Origin: 34-65-8 sp963529855
GTDB taxonomy: Bacteria; Pseudomonadota; Alphaproteobacteria; Sphingomonadales; Sphingomonadaceae
Assembly: GCA_963529855.1 (NCBI GenBank)
Contig: CAURZK010000003.1
Span: 248,001 to 312,000, forward strand
Direction of reading: 5' to 3'
Length of the DNA: 64,000 nucleotides
The notes below the pieces were generated by a model. It had not been told where the DNA came from. It saw only the letters and a list, made by a program, of their open reading frames with translations, and ran no database searches. Both the position numbers and the translations under genes were made by a program. Of the stretch, positions 50,864 to 59,282 are shown piece by piece (position 1 is the stretch's first letter; each line of letters begins with the position of its first letter).

Positions 50864-52801
50864 TCAGGCGACGTGCGAACGGGTTGCCTGCTCGCCATTA
50901 TACTCGGGCACTAGAGCACAAAGAGTTTCGAGTGCTTTGGCGCGGTGACCAGTGCCGAGGGCACTCTCCATCGTGGCAAGCTGTTCCTGCAGGATCTGCC
51001 AAGGCAGATGGCGTTCTAGTGCACGCATGATGCGGGGGTGCGAGGTCGGCTGCGCGGAGTTCCCTATTAAAAGTTCCTCGTAGAGCTTTTCACCCTTACG
51101 GAGACCAACTTCGCGGATCTCGATGTCGCCATCCGGGTTCTCTTGATCACGGACAGTTAGACCGGATAGCTGGATCATTGTTCGGGCCATATCATGAATG
51201 CGGATAGGCTGGCCCATGTCCAAAAGGAAAACGTCACCTCCCTCGGCCATGGCACCAGCTTGGATTACAAGTTGGGCCGCTTCAGGGATTGTCATGAAAT
51301 ATCGCGTAACATCCCGATGGGTGAGCGTAACCGGCCCCCCTTCTCTGATCTGTCGCTGAAACCTGGGAACAACCGATCCGCTCGAACCCAACACATTGCC
51401 GAACCGAACCATAGCAAAACGCGTTTGCCCAAATTCTGCTGCCAATCCTTGCAGGATCATTTCGCAGACGCGCTTGCTGGCACCCATAACATTGGTTGGC
51501 CGGACGGCCTTGTCGGTGCTGACCAAAATAAAGTGTTTCACACCAACGCGCTTTGCCTGAAGCGCACACCGCAAAGTGCCAAAGATATTGTTTAATAGGC
51601 CAGCAACCACATTTTCTTCGACCAGCGGCACATGCTTATAAGCTGCAGCGTGAAAAACCGTATCTGGCTTCCAACGCTCGAATAGCCGATATACTGTCTG
51701 TTCGTCGGAGATGTTGCCTAGCTCAGCGTGGATTACGGTCGAATGACGAATATCTCCGTTCATCCTAGCCTCCCGTAATTCGCTCTCGATCAAATAAAGT
51801 GCGTGCTCTGTCATTTCGACAAGAATGATCGAGCGAGGCTTCAGCGCGAAAATTTGGCGAGAAAGTTCGCTTCCGATCGATCCGCCCGCTCCTGTAACCA
51901 TCACGACACGGTCTGTGATTGTACGATGCAGTAGCAGATGATTGGGGGGTACGGGATCTCGACCGAGAAGGTCAGTTATTTCAATCTCGCGAAGGTTCTC
52001 GGTCGAGATAGAACCATCCACTAGATCACCAATTGCCGGCAGGGTTAGCACATGAACTGGCAGCTCTGAAAAGGCACGTACGATCCCCTTGCGCTGTTTG
52101 TTCGACGCCTCCGGAATTGCTAGCAGGACTGTGTCAATTTCCAATCGTCGCACAACGGCTTCCAGATCTTGGCTGTGATATACCTTCACACCATCCAGAT
52201 GCTGACCCGACAAGCGTCCATCATCATCGATATAACCGCGCAGGATCATGCCTGGCTCGTGCGTGAGCGACACTGCCAGCTGCCGACCCGCTGCTCCTGC
52301 TCCATAAATCAGCACGTTGCTCGGCGATCCGTCGAAGCCGCGCCGGTTAAGGAGGTCAAACAGCGCATAGCGAGCGAAAAGACGACTGATCACTAGCAAT
52401 GAAGCAAAGATCATCGGTTGCAGCACGCCGATGGTGCGCGGCACCCCTTGAATTGGAGCGATGAAAAACAAAGCCGACAGCACAAGCGACATTAGCAAAG
52501 TGGAAACCGCAATACCTAGCATTGTGCGCGACCCCACAAAGCGCAACACAGAGCGGTACAGCCCCCTCCTTGTGAAGATCAAAAGCCACGCGGCTAGGCT
52601 GATGACAATTACTGTGCCAACGGCAGGACTCGACAGGTCCCAAACTCCGAGCCTCAGCGAAAAAGATATCCATACCGAGATGATGCAAAGAGCCGCATCG
52701 ACACTCATGAGCAAGGCGGTTTTTGTACTTCGACTGAGTTGCAAAAGCCAATGCATGGCGCGAATTATGTGAGCCTCAGTCGATTTCCAGAGATCAACCA
52801 T
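50864..52801 (-). CDS. membrane-bound nucleotide-sugar 4,6-dehydratase, WbpM/PglF/CapD type
   Basis: 645 residues. Four N-terminal membrane helices (about 30-145) are followed by a CoA-binding-like Rossmann domain (160-260) and the extended SDR catalytic domain with NAD motif GAGGSIG at 304-310. The usual Tyr-x3-Lys is Met439-x3-Lys443, with Thr429-Asp430-Lys431 nearby, as in WbpM and PglF, which make UDP-4-keto-6-deoxy-GlcNAc. It supplies QuiNAc, FucNAc or a bacillosamine-like sugar at the cytoplasmic membrane face. It is transcribed opposite to the rest of the accessory locus. Confidence 0.88.
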   Translation of the reverse strand: MVDLWKSTEAHIIRAMHWLLQLSRSTKTALLMSVDAALCIISVWISFSLRLGVWDLSSPAVGTVIVISLAAWLLIFTRRGLYRSVLRFVGSRTMLGIAVSTLLMSLVLSALFFIAPIQGVPRTIGVLQPMIFASLLVISRLFARYALFDLLNRRGFDGSPSNVLIYGAGAAGRQLAVSLTHEPGMILRGYIDDDGRLSGQHLDGVKVYHSQDLEAVVRRLEIDTVLLAIPEASNKQRKGIVRAFSELPVHVLTLPAIGDLVDGSISTENLREIEITDLLGRDPVPPNHLLLHRTITDRVVMVTGAGGSIGSELSRQIFALKPRSIILVEMTEHALYLIESELREARMNGDIRHSTVIHAELGNISDEQTVYRLFERWKPDTVFHAAAYKHVPLVEENVVAGLLNNIFGTLRCALQAKRVGVKHFILVSTDKAVRPTNVMGASKRVCEMILQGLAAEFGQTRFAMVRFGNVLGSSGSVVPRFQRQIREGGPVTLTHRDVTRYFMTIPEAAQLVIQAGAMAEGGDVFLLDMGQPIRIHDMARTMIQLSGLTVRDQENPDGDIEIREVGLRKGEKLYEELLIGNSAQPTSHPRIMRALERHLPWQILQEQLATMESALGTGHRAKALETLCALVPEYNGEQATRSHVA

Positions 52802-53332
52802 CGAAACAATACTCCCGTATGCCGCGGCAATCGATCGACCCGGTCATGCCGTTTGATCCTTCGAGGTCACGGGTTAAAAATCCCACGCAAATGCGCCACC
52901 CCGCCGATGCGGCGCAAATACCACCAAACCGCTCTAACTCCAGCACGAAGTTTTCTCCAAGCAGCGCTTCGCGACCATGTGGGGCGTGGCCGGCGTAGGA
53001 GAGGGGCAGGCTTAAGCGCGCGCTCGAAAAACATTGACATTCTTTCTGCTCCTCGTGCGACTGATGCCCATAAACAGCGAGTGACATTAGCTTCTTCCCG
53101 GGAAGCCATGGAGCAAAGGCCTTAGGGCGACTGGCCTCATTAATGGCACCCCTCATCGCCACACCCATTTAAGTTGACCTCATAGTTGACGCATGAAAAA
53201 TATAACCGGGAGCTACTTAGCTGTCATAGGGATTTCGAATGAGTGACGGCTGCGCCCTTTACGGCTTTATTGTTGCATTAAATGCGAGAATAATATTGGC
53301 AGAATTAAGTGATAGAATTTTGAGTAATTAAC
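52802..53332. other. AT-rich divergent intergenic region
   Basis: 531 bases between the divergent dehydratase and methyltransferase genes. Short ORFs on the minus strand (within 52794-53168) resemble nothing recognised and have poor codon use. A direct repeat AGTTGAC occurs near 53165-53185, and the last 150 bases are strongly AT-rich; promoters for both flanking genes are expected here. Confidence 0.5.
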
Positions 53333-54178
53333 ATGGTTGTTAAACTGGTTAATATTGATTGTCCAAATTGTGGTTCTGCAGATAATCGGCCGTGGGCATA
53401 TGAGCGCGGCTTTTGCGCCGTCCGGTGCGATAATTGCCGACTTCTTTTTGTAAACCCTCGGCCTGCCCCTGAATTTATTCTGGAAGCGGTAAAAACCGGC
53501 GCACATAATGAAGAAATTGCCACTCTGGTGGTGACGGATCGACATATTCCTCGGCGTGTAGATTATTATGAAAAGATACTTCGGTCTTTGTTCAAAGATT
53601 TTTGGCGATCCGGTCGCGCAATTAGCTGGCTTGATGTTGGCGCCGGATATGGTGAAGTCGTCGAGGCTGTGGAAAGACTGGCTCCGGCAGGAAGTACGAT
53701 CCAGGGGTTGGAGCCGATGGAGCCAAAGGCGAGCGCGGCGCGAGCTCGCGGCCTATCCATAGAAGAAGCATTCTTAACGCCGGACTATCCAAAGGTTGAT
53801 GTGGTATCAACTGTGAATGTATTCTCGCATATTCCCGATTTCAACGAATTTCTGAGTTTAATTAGATCTATATTAAAGCCCGGTGGTGAAGTATTCATCG
53901 AGACGGGGAATTTGGCCGATCTAAGTGATCGCAAGGATTTTGGCGGCACGCTGGGTTTACCCGACCATCTAGTTTTTGCCGGCGAATCTCAAATGAAGCA
54001 ATATCTTGATCGCGCGGGTTTTCAGACTGTTGAAATCGAGAGGCGAAGACACGATGGTTTGCTCTTTTTTACGAAAAGTGTGGCAAAGAAAATGATTCGG
54101 CGACCTACGCATGTCAAGCTGCCATATATGTCAGATTATCGAACCCTATTAATTCGTGCGAAGCTCTCTGGTAAGTAG
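53333..54178 (+). CDS. SAM-dependent methyltransferase with N-terminal zinc ribbon
   Basis: 281 residues. Cys10-x2-Cys13 and Cys32-x2-Cys35 form a probable zinc ribbon, followed by L-F-V-N-P-R-P, as in sugar C-methyltransferase-like enzymes. The class I SAM site is D101-V-G-A-G-Y-G107, and a later I-P-D-F block and L-K-P-G-G match motifs II/III. The gene is visibly AT-rich in third positions, unlike the core genome, suggesting recent acquisition. It is monocistronic in appearance, with 350 bases after it. A role in methylating a sugar or polymer end is inferred from context. Confidence 0.8.
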   Translation: MVVKLVNIDCPNCGSADNRPWAYERGFCAVRCDNCRLLFVNPRPAPEFILEAVKTGAHNEEIATLVVTDRHIPRRVDYYEKILRSLFKDFWRSGRAISWLDVGAGYGEVVEAVERLAPAGSTIQGLEPMEPKASAARARGLSIEEAFLTPDYPKVDVVSTVNVFSHIPDFNEFLSLIRSILKPGGEVFIETGNLADLSDRKDFGGTLGLPDHLVFAGESQMKQYLDRAGFQTVEIERRRHDGLLFFTKSVAKKMIRRPTHVKLPYMSDYRTLLIRAKLSGK

Positions 54179-54528
54179 GTCGAAATTTACAGATTTGTTT
54201 ATTCTAAGAACATATTCAAAATAACTGCATACGCAAATGATGTGGGCTGAGATTTTTCACGACTATTATCAGTTTTCAAAAATTTCGATCAGGACATTCG
54301 TATTTATTGAGAGCGCATATGTACGCGCTAACCGGATGGCTTTAAATCGAAAGGCCCCGCAATCAGGGAAAATCGACAAGCAACCATATTGACGGCTGCA
54401 TTGTTTTATGGCCGACGCTCGGCGCTTGCGGTCGCAACTTGGTGAAGGCTTGAGCAAATTGCAAAGCACCGCGCCTGCATCTCGCGATTGACGAAACGAT
54501 CCTACAGGATGCGCGAGGAATTCATCAC
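54179..54528. other. non-coding stretch before the flavoprotein gene
   Basis: 350 bases, AT-rich on the left. A 66-codon minus-strand ORF (54269-54469) has no recognisable features. No transposon ends were seen. Confidence 0.45.
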
Positions 54529-55938
54529 ATGAAATTTTCTGCTGAGGTTCTCGACAAGCTACGGCATGCTGTAGGGTGTGCGCAGGTCCTTACTGCCGAT
54601 TCAGACTTCGCCAGCTACGCCGGGGACGGCCGCGGCACGCTCGGCCGTCCAGGGTTGGTAGTGCGACCGGCTACTTCCTGCGAAGTGGTTGAAGTCTTGC
54701 GAATTGCTTTCGCGGCTGGCTTGAAGGTTGTTCCTCAGGGTGGGCGGACCGGGTTGGTAGCAGCCGGTATCGCTGATGAAAGCGGGGCGCAGTTGGTGCT
54801 GAGCCTCGACCGGCTCAAAAAGGCTCCCATCATCGATGCTGTCAATCGGACTGCGAAAGTGGCCGCAGGGATGCTCCTATCAGAACTTAATGAAGCTTCG
54901 GCTCCTTACGGGCTATTCTTCCCAATCGATTTGGGTGCTGACCCGTCGATCGGTGGAATGGTTGCCGCCAATACGGGGGGCGCGCGGTTCCTACGTTATG
55001 GCGATGTCCGACGCAACGTGATGGCCCTGGAATTGGTTACAGCGGAAAAGGAGCCGCACATATTGACGCTTGGCTCCCCCCTGTGGAAGGACAACAGCAC
55101 CCTTGCAATCGAGCAGTTGGTGGTTGGCAGTTCGGGAGCATTGGGCGTGGTCACCAGCGCTACGCTTGCGCTCTGGCCCGTGCAGACGAACGCTGTCACC
55201 GCCTTGCTGGCGCTCCGAGAGCCCGAAAAGGCACTGGAAGTTCTGATCCGGCTCGAACAAAGCTTCGGGCCTCTCTTAACGGCGTTCGAAGGGATGTCGA
55301 GAAACGCGTTTGACGCAGCAATCCGACATGTCACGAGACTGAGGAACCCGTTTGCAGGACGAACTCCGTCATATTGTGTTCTAGTCGAGCTGTCAGGCGG
55401 AGAGTCGCTGGGAGCAGATTGGTTAGAAGAACAACTCGGCTTGGCGCTCATGCCGCAGTTGGAGAACGGCAGCATCCGCGATGCGATCATCGGTCGTAGC
55501 AATAACCTGTGGGCGATCCGCCATGCAATACCCGATGGCTTGCGGGCTACTGGAACAGTGGTCGCCTGCGACATCTCCCTAAAGCGCGGAGACGTAATGC
55601 GCTTTCGCAATGCGATGCGAAACCAATTGGCCACGGGGACACCTCAACTGGTGCTCCACGACTTTGGACATATCGGTGATGGAGGCCTGCATTTCAACTG
55701 TGTTTGGCCGCATGCGCTGGGACCTCTCGATCCGGCGGTGGGCCAAAGGGTCCGCGAAGAGATTTTCACAACCTGCGTCGAAGAATACGGCGGTACATTT
55801 AGCGCCGAACATGGGATCGGGCCGGCCAATAAAGAATGGTATTTCCGTTTTACCGATCCTCGGGTGCGCGATCTTTCCGGCAAATTGCAAAACCTTATGG
55901 CTCCGATCCCGATCGGTCGGACCAGCTTTGCAGGTTAA
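54529..55938 (+). CDS. FAD-binding oxidoreductase, D-2-hydroxyglutarate dehydrogenase/GlcD-like
   Basis: 469 residues. An FAD_binding_4 (PCMH) domain (about 1-215) has the P-Q-G-G-R-T-G-L-V flavin loop and the D-P-S-I-G-G-M-V-A-A-N-T-G-G segment. A GlcD-type C-terminal domain follows, with the metal/substrate motif H-I-G-D-G-G-L-H near residue 381 and E-H-G-I-G near 426. Relatives oxidise D-2-hydroxy acids such as D-2-hydroxyglutarate, D-lactate or glycolate. It lies 445 bases upstream of the WbpA-B-D-E cassette in the same direction; WbpB-type enzymes release 2-hydroxyglutarate, so recycling that by-product is a plausible role, not shown. Confidence 0.85.
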   Translation: MKFSAEVLDKLRHAVGCAQVLTADSDFASYAGDGRGTLGRPGLVVRPATSCEVVEVLRIAFAAGLKVVPQGGRTGLVAAGIADESGAQLVLSLDRLKKAPIIDAVNRTAKVAAGMLLSELNEASAPYGLFFPIDLGADPSIGGMVAANTGGARFLRYGDVRRNVMALELVTAEKEPHILTLGSPLWKDNSTLAIEQLVVGSSGALGVVTSATLALWPVQTNAVTALLALREPEKALEVLIRLEQSFGPLLTAFEGMSRNAFDAAIRHVTRLRNPFAGRTPSYCVLVELSGGESLGADWLEEQLGLALMPQLENGSIRDAIIGRSNNLWAIRHAIPDGLRATGTVVACDISLKRGDVMRFRNAMRNQLATGTPQLVLHDFGHIGDGGLHFNCVWPHALGPLDPAVGQRVREEIFTTCVEEYGGTFSAEHGIGPANKEWYFRFTDPRVRDLSGKLQNLMAPIPIGRTSFAG

Positions 55939-56383
55939 ATAACAAGTTACTTCCCGGGAGCGATGGTCTCGCGCTTTTCCGAATGACGAGCAGATGTATC
56001 GGAAGCGATTTTAAACGCCAAGAAGCCCGGGCTCGGTGGTCTTGGTTTGAGTCAAGGTAGGCTCGACGCCGAATGGTTGTTAGCGTAATGAATGCGCCGG
56101 CATCGCGGCTGTGTGGCGCGCGAGGGGCCCCGTTGCCAAGCAGCTCGGCGTCTCCCCTCGGCCTCCCTCGGCCGTCTCTTCATGTGGACAAACTGCCAAA
56201 TTTGCACCCTATGTACCGACCCACATGGTGGCGAATTAGCACTAGCACGATCTGCCAACCATCCGCCAGAAGCATCTTGGCAAGACAAGGCCGGGCTCAT
56301 CGCCCTGCCTTGCATTGTCATTGCATACGAACCACAGTTTGCCTAAACGCGCCGCACACCCGTAATTAGCAGGAATTTAGATA
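55939..56383. other. unassigned region between the flavoprotein and wbpA genes
   Basis: 445 bases. Short ORFs on both strands (56052-56321 minus, 56073-56369 and 56092-56346 plus) overlap each other and have no recognised domain. A degraded gene or a long leader with the wbpA promoter is possible. Confidence 0.4.
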
Positions 56384-57700
56384 GTGCAAGATTTGGCAGC
56401 GCGCTTCATCGACCGCGTTCAAGATCGCTCCTTAACCATTGGAATCTACGGGCTAGGATATGTCGGCGTTCCTCTGGCCTTGTCCTGTAGCGGTGCCGGG
56501 TTCAAAGTTATTGGGTTCGATGTCGACGCCGCGCGTTGCGCCGCGCTCAACGAGGGCAAAAGCCCCATCCGGCACCTTGCTGACGCATCCATCGAAACGA
56601 TGAGCGAGGCCGGTTTTCACGCGACGACAAATTTTGAGCTGACGTCGCAATGCGACGCGCTCGTCATTTGCGTACCAACTCCGCTCAACCAGACCCGGGA
56701 ACCGGATTTGAGCTACGTGAAAGCCACAATGGCATCGATCGAGCCTCATTTGCGAGCAGGGCAATTGCTAGCTCTTGAAAGCACGACCTGGCCCGGCACC
56801 ACGGATGAAATTTTGCTACCTTATGTGGAGCGCGTCGGGCTGTCGGTAGGGGAGGATTTCTTTCTCGTATATTCGCCAGAGCGCGAAGACCCGGGGAATG
56901 CAGTTTTTCATACCCAGACGATACCGAAAGTACTCGGTGGTTTGACGCAAAGCTGCCTCCGCAGCGGCGTGGCTCTTTACGAAGCGATTGTTCAAACCGT
57001 CGTCCCGGTCAGTTCGACGCGCGCTGCAGAGATGGTTAAGCTACTCGAAAACATTCATCGGTCTGTGAATATAGGCTTAGTAAATGAGATTAAGATCATT
57101 TGCGACGCGATGGGTCTCGATGTATTCGAGATCATAGACGCAGCCGCTACTAAGCCATTTGGGTTCACTGCGTATTATCCTGGGCCGGGTATTGGCGGAC
57201 ATTGCATTCCAATCGACCCCTTTTATCTGACTTGGAAAGCGAGAGAATTTGGCGTCCATACCCGATTCATTGAACTAGCCGGTGAGATTAATGCCAGTAT
57301 GCCGCAATATGTAGTGGACAAGACGGTTCGCGCGTTAAACGATCGCAATAAGTCAATGCGCGGCGCAAAGATCCTGGCTTGCGGGATTGCCTACAAGCGG
57401 GATGTCGATGACATGCGTGAAAGTCCTTCCGTATTTGTGATGGAATTGCTTCGCGAATGGGGGGCGGAGGTTCATTATAGCGATCCTAATGTTCTAGTTT
57501 TTCCAAAGATGCGTGAGCATAAATTCGATTTGGAATCGATCGCTTTGGATCCTCTGGCGGTTGCTGGGTATGATGCGGTAATTTTGCTGACGGATCACAC
57601 CTCGTTCGACTACGAAATGTTGAAGCAAAATGCTCAGCTTATCATAGATACGAGAGGCAAATATCGCGAACGCTCGGCGAATAACGTTGTTCGCGCTTAG
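56384..57700 (+). CDS. wbpA: UDP-N-acetylglucosamine 6-dehydrogenase (WbpA type)
   Basis: 438 residues; GTG start. The Rossmann motif GLGYVG is at 23-28 and the catalytic cysteine is Cys274 in G-P-G-I-G-G-H-C-I-P-I-D-P. It oxidises C6 of UDP-GlcNAc to UDP-GlcNAcA, the first step of the diacetamido-uronic acid pathway. It differs from the wecC of this window, being about as long but clearly divergent. It is followed within 38 bases by the WbpB-like gene, supporting the WbpA rather than a UDP-glucose role. Confidence 0.86.
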   Translation: MQDLAARFIDRVQDRSLTIGIYGLGYVGVPLALSCSGAGFKVIGFDVDAARCAALNEGKSPIRHLADASIETMSEAGFHATTNFELTSQCDALVICVPTPLNQTREPDLSYVKATMASIEPHLRAGQLLALESTTWPGTTDEILLPYVERVGLSVGEDFFLVYSPEREDPGNAVFHTQTIPKVLGGLTQSCLRSGVALYEAIVQTVVPVSSTRAAEMVKLLENIHRSVNIGLVNEIKIICDAMGLDVFEIIDAAATKPFGFTAYYPGPGIGGHCIPIDPFYLTWKAREFGVHTRFIELAGEINASMPQYVVDKTVRALNDRNKSMRGAKILACGIAYKRDVDDMRESPSVFVMELLREWGAEVHYSDPNVLVFPKMREHKFDLESIALDPLAVAGYDAVILLTDHTSFDYEMLKQNAQLIIDTRGKYRERSANNVVRA

Positions 57701-57733
57701 TTGAAGGATACATTCGCGCTTAGTCGAAGGATA
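57690..57733 (+). repeat. 23-bp tandem duplication at the wbpA/wbpB junction
   Basis: TTCGCGCTTAG-T/C-... GAAGGATA occurs at 57690-57710 and again at 57713-57733 with one mismatch. The first copy contains the wbpA stop codon; both contain GAAGGA, so the wbpB ribosome binding site is duplicated. Confidence 0.85.
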
Positions 57734-57738
57734 AAGAC

Positions 57739-58683
57739 GTGAAGAATTTTGCGCTGATCGGGGCTGCCGGATATATAGCCCCCCGGCATATGATCGCGAT
57801 CCGTGAAACGGGCAATCGCCTAATTGCGGCATTGGATATCAATGATTCGGTCGGTATTTTGGACAGCCACTTTCCGGATGCGCGTTTCTTTACAGAGTTC
57901 GAGCGTTTCTCGGCTCATGTTGACGTCGAGCAAAGAGACGGCCAGGGAATAGATTACGTCGCCATTGCATCGCCGAACTATTTGCATGACGCACATATGC
58001 GCTTTGCCCTTCGCGCGGGGGCCGACGCGATCTGCGAGAAGCCGCTGGTGCTCGATTCGTGCCAGATCGATGATTTGAGCAAGGTCGAGGTGTCGACTGG
58101 GCGCAAGGTCAATACAATCCTGCAGCTGAGACTGCACCCGGCAATCATCGATCTGCGGCAGCGAGTGGCCGCTTCGCCCAAAGCCGAGAAGGCCGACGTC
58201 GATCTGACCTATGTGACCTCGCGCGGAAACTGGTACCTCAACAGTTGGAAGGGCGCCGAGCAGAAATCAGGCGGAATTGCCACCAACATCGGCGTCCATT
58301 TTTTCGACATGCTCTATTTTGTTTATGGTGTGCTCCAGCAGAATGTCGTCCATCTCAATACGCCCACAAAGGCGGCAGGCTACCTCGAATACGAGCATGC
58401 TCGCGTGCGCTGGTTTCTTTCTCTCGATGTCAACGATGTGCCTGCTGCCGAGCGGGAAGCGGGGAAGCGGACTTTCCGTGCCATCCAAGCCGATGGAGAG
58501 AGCATTGAGTTTTCCGACGGTTTCACGGATCTTCATACCCGCAGCTACGAGGAAATTCTAGCGGGCCGCGGATTCGGGCTCGACGAGAACAGGATCGCGA
58601 TCGAAACGGTGGAGCATATTCGCAATGCGCCAGTGGTATCGCATGGCGAGGTGCATCCGTTTGTTGTCGAGGCTTCTCGGTGA
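57739..58683 (+). CDS. wbpB: UDP-GlcNAcA 3-dehydrogenase, Gfo/Idh/MocA family (WbpB/WlbA type)
   Basis: 314 residues; GTG start with GAAGGA seven bases upstream. It starts with M-K-N-F-A-L-I-G-A-A-G-Y-I-A, the WlbA/WbpB version of the Rossmann motif, and has the E100-K101-P102 motif with catalytic lysine 101, then R-G-N-W-Y and G-G-I-x-x-N-I-G-V-H-F-F-D blocks. It oxidises C3 of UDP-GlcNAcA; in characterised homologues the NADH is re-oxidised in situ by 2-oxoglutarate. It overlaps the acetyltransferase gene by GTGA. Confidence 0.9.
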   Translation: MKNFALIGAAGYIAPRHMIAIRETGNRLIAALDINDSVGILDSHFPDARFFTEFERFSAHVDVEQRDGQGIDYVAIASPNYLHDAHMRFALRAGADAICEKPLVLDSCQIDDLSKVEVSTGRKVNTILQLRLHPAIIDLRQRVAASPKAEKADVDLTYVTSRGNWYLNSWKGAEQKSGGIATNIGVHFFDMLYFVYGVLQQNVVHLNTPTKAAGYLEYEHARVRWFLSLDVNDVPAAEREAGKRTFRAIQADGESIEFSDGFTDLHTRSYEEILAGRGFGLDENRIAIETVEHIRNAPVVSHGEVHPFVVEASR

Positions 58684-59282
58684 CCACGATCATTCACCCC
58701 AGCGCGATTGTCGATGAGGGGGCGCAGATCGGGGACCGGAGCCGAGTATGGCATTTCGTTCATGTCTGTTCTGGAGCGCGTATTGGCGAGGAGGTTTCGC
58801 TCGGGCAAAATGTTTTCGTGGGGAATCGGGTGGTGATTGGAGATCGCTGCAAGATTCAAAACAACGTTTCGGTCTATGATGATGTCACTCTTGAGGAAGG
58901 GGTGTTTTGTGGACCATCGATGGTATTCACCAATGTCCACAACCCTAGGGCGCTGATAGAACGCAAGGATGAGTTCCGCGAGACGCGGGTCCGCCGGGGT
59001 GCAACCCTCGGCGCCAATTGCACGGTAGTGTGCGGCGTCTCGATAGGCGAGTTCGCATTTGTCGCGGCTGGTGCTGTCGTGACGCGAGATATTCCCGATT
59101 TTGCGTTAATGGTCGGCGTACCCGCACGCCATATCGGTTGGATGAGCGCTTTTGGCGAACAACTCGACTTGCCTCTGACGGGAAGTTCGGAATGCGAATG
59201 CCCCCATACGGGTGACAGGTATGCGCTGACGAATGACATCTTGAGGCGGATTGAAATGACCCACTCGGACCCTTCGACGTGA
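58680..59282 (+). CDS. wbpD: UDP-2-acetamido-3-amino-2,3-dideoxy-glucuronate N-acetyltransferase (WbpD type)
   Basis: 200 residues; GTG start overlapping the WbpB stop. It is a left-handed beta-helix protein with hexapeptide repeats such as V-x-x-G-A-x-I-G and I-G-D-R-C-K-I-Q-N-N-V, then the family V-F-T-N-V-x-N-P-R-A loop and V-x-x-G-A-T-L-G-A-N-C. It acetylates the 3-amino group to give UDP-GlcNAc(3NAc)A using acetyl-CoA. The gene order is B-D-E, as in related cassettes. The C-terminal 30 residues are hydrophilic with C-E-C and may be accessory. Confidence 0.88.
   Translation: MTTIIHPSAIVDEGAQIGDRSRVWHFVHVCSGARIGEEVSLGQNVFVGNRVVIGDRCKIQNNVSVYDDVTLEEGVFCGPSMVFTNVHNPRALIERKDEFRETRVRRGATLGANCTVVCGVSIGEFAFVAAGAVVTRDIPDFALMVGVPARHIGWMSAFGEQLDLPLTGSSECECPHTGDRYALTNDILRRIEMTHSDPST

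Noticed and set aside
52794..53168. 124-codon minus-strand frame before the WbpM-like gene
   Set aside because: Overlaps the dehydratase start, poor codon use and no family resemblance.
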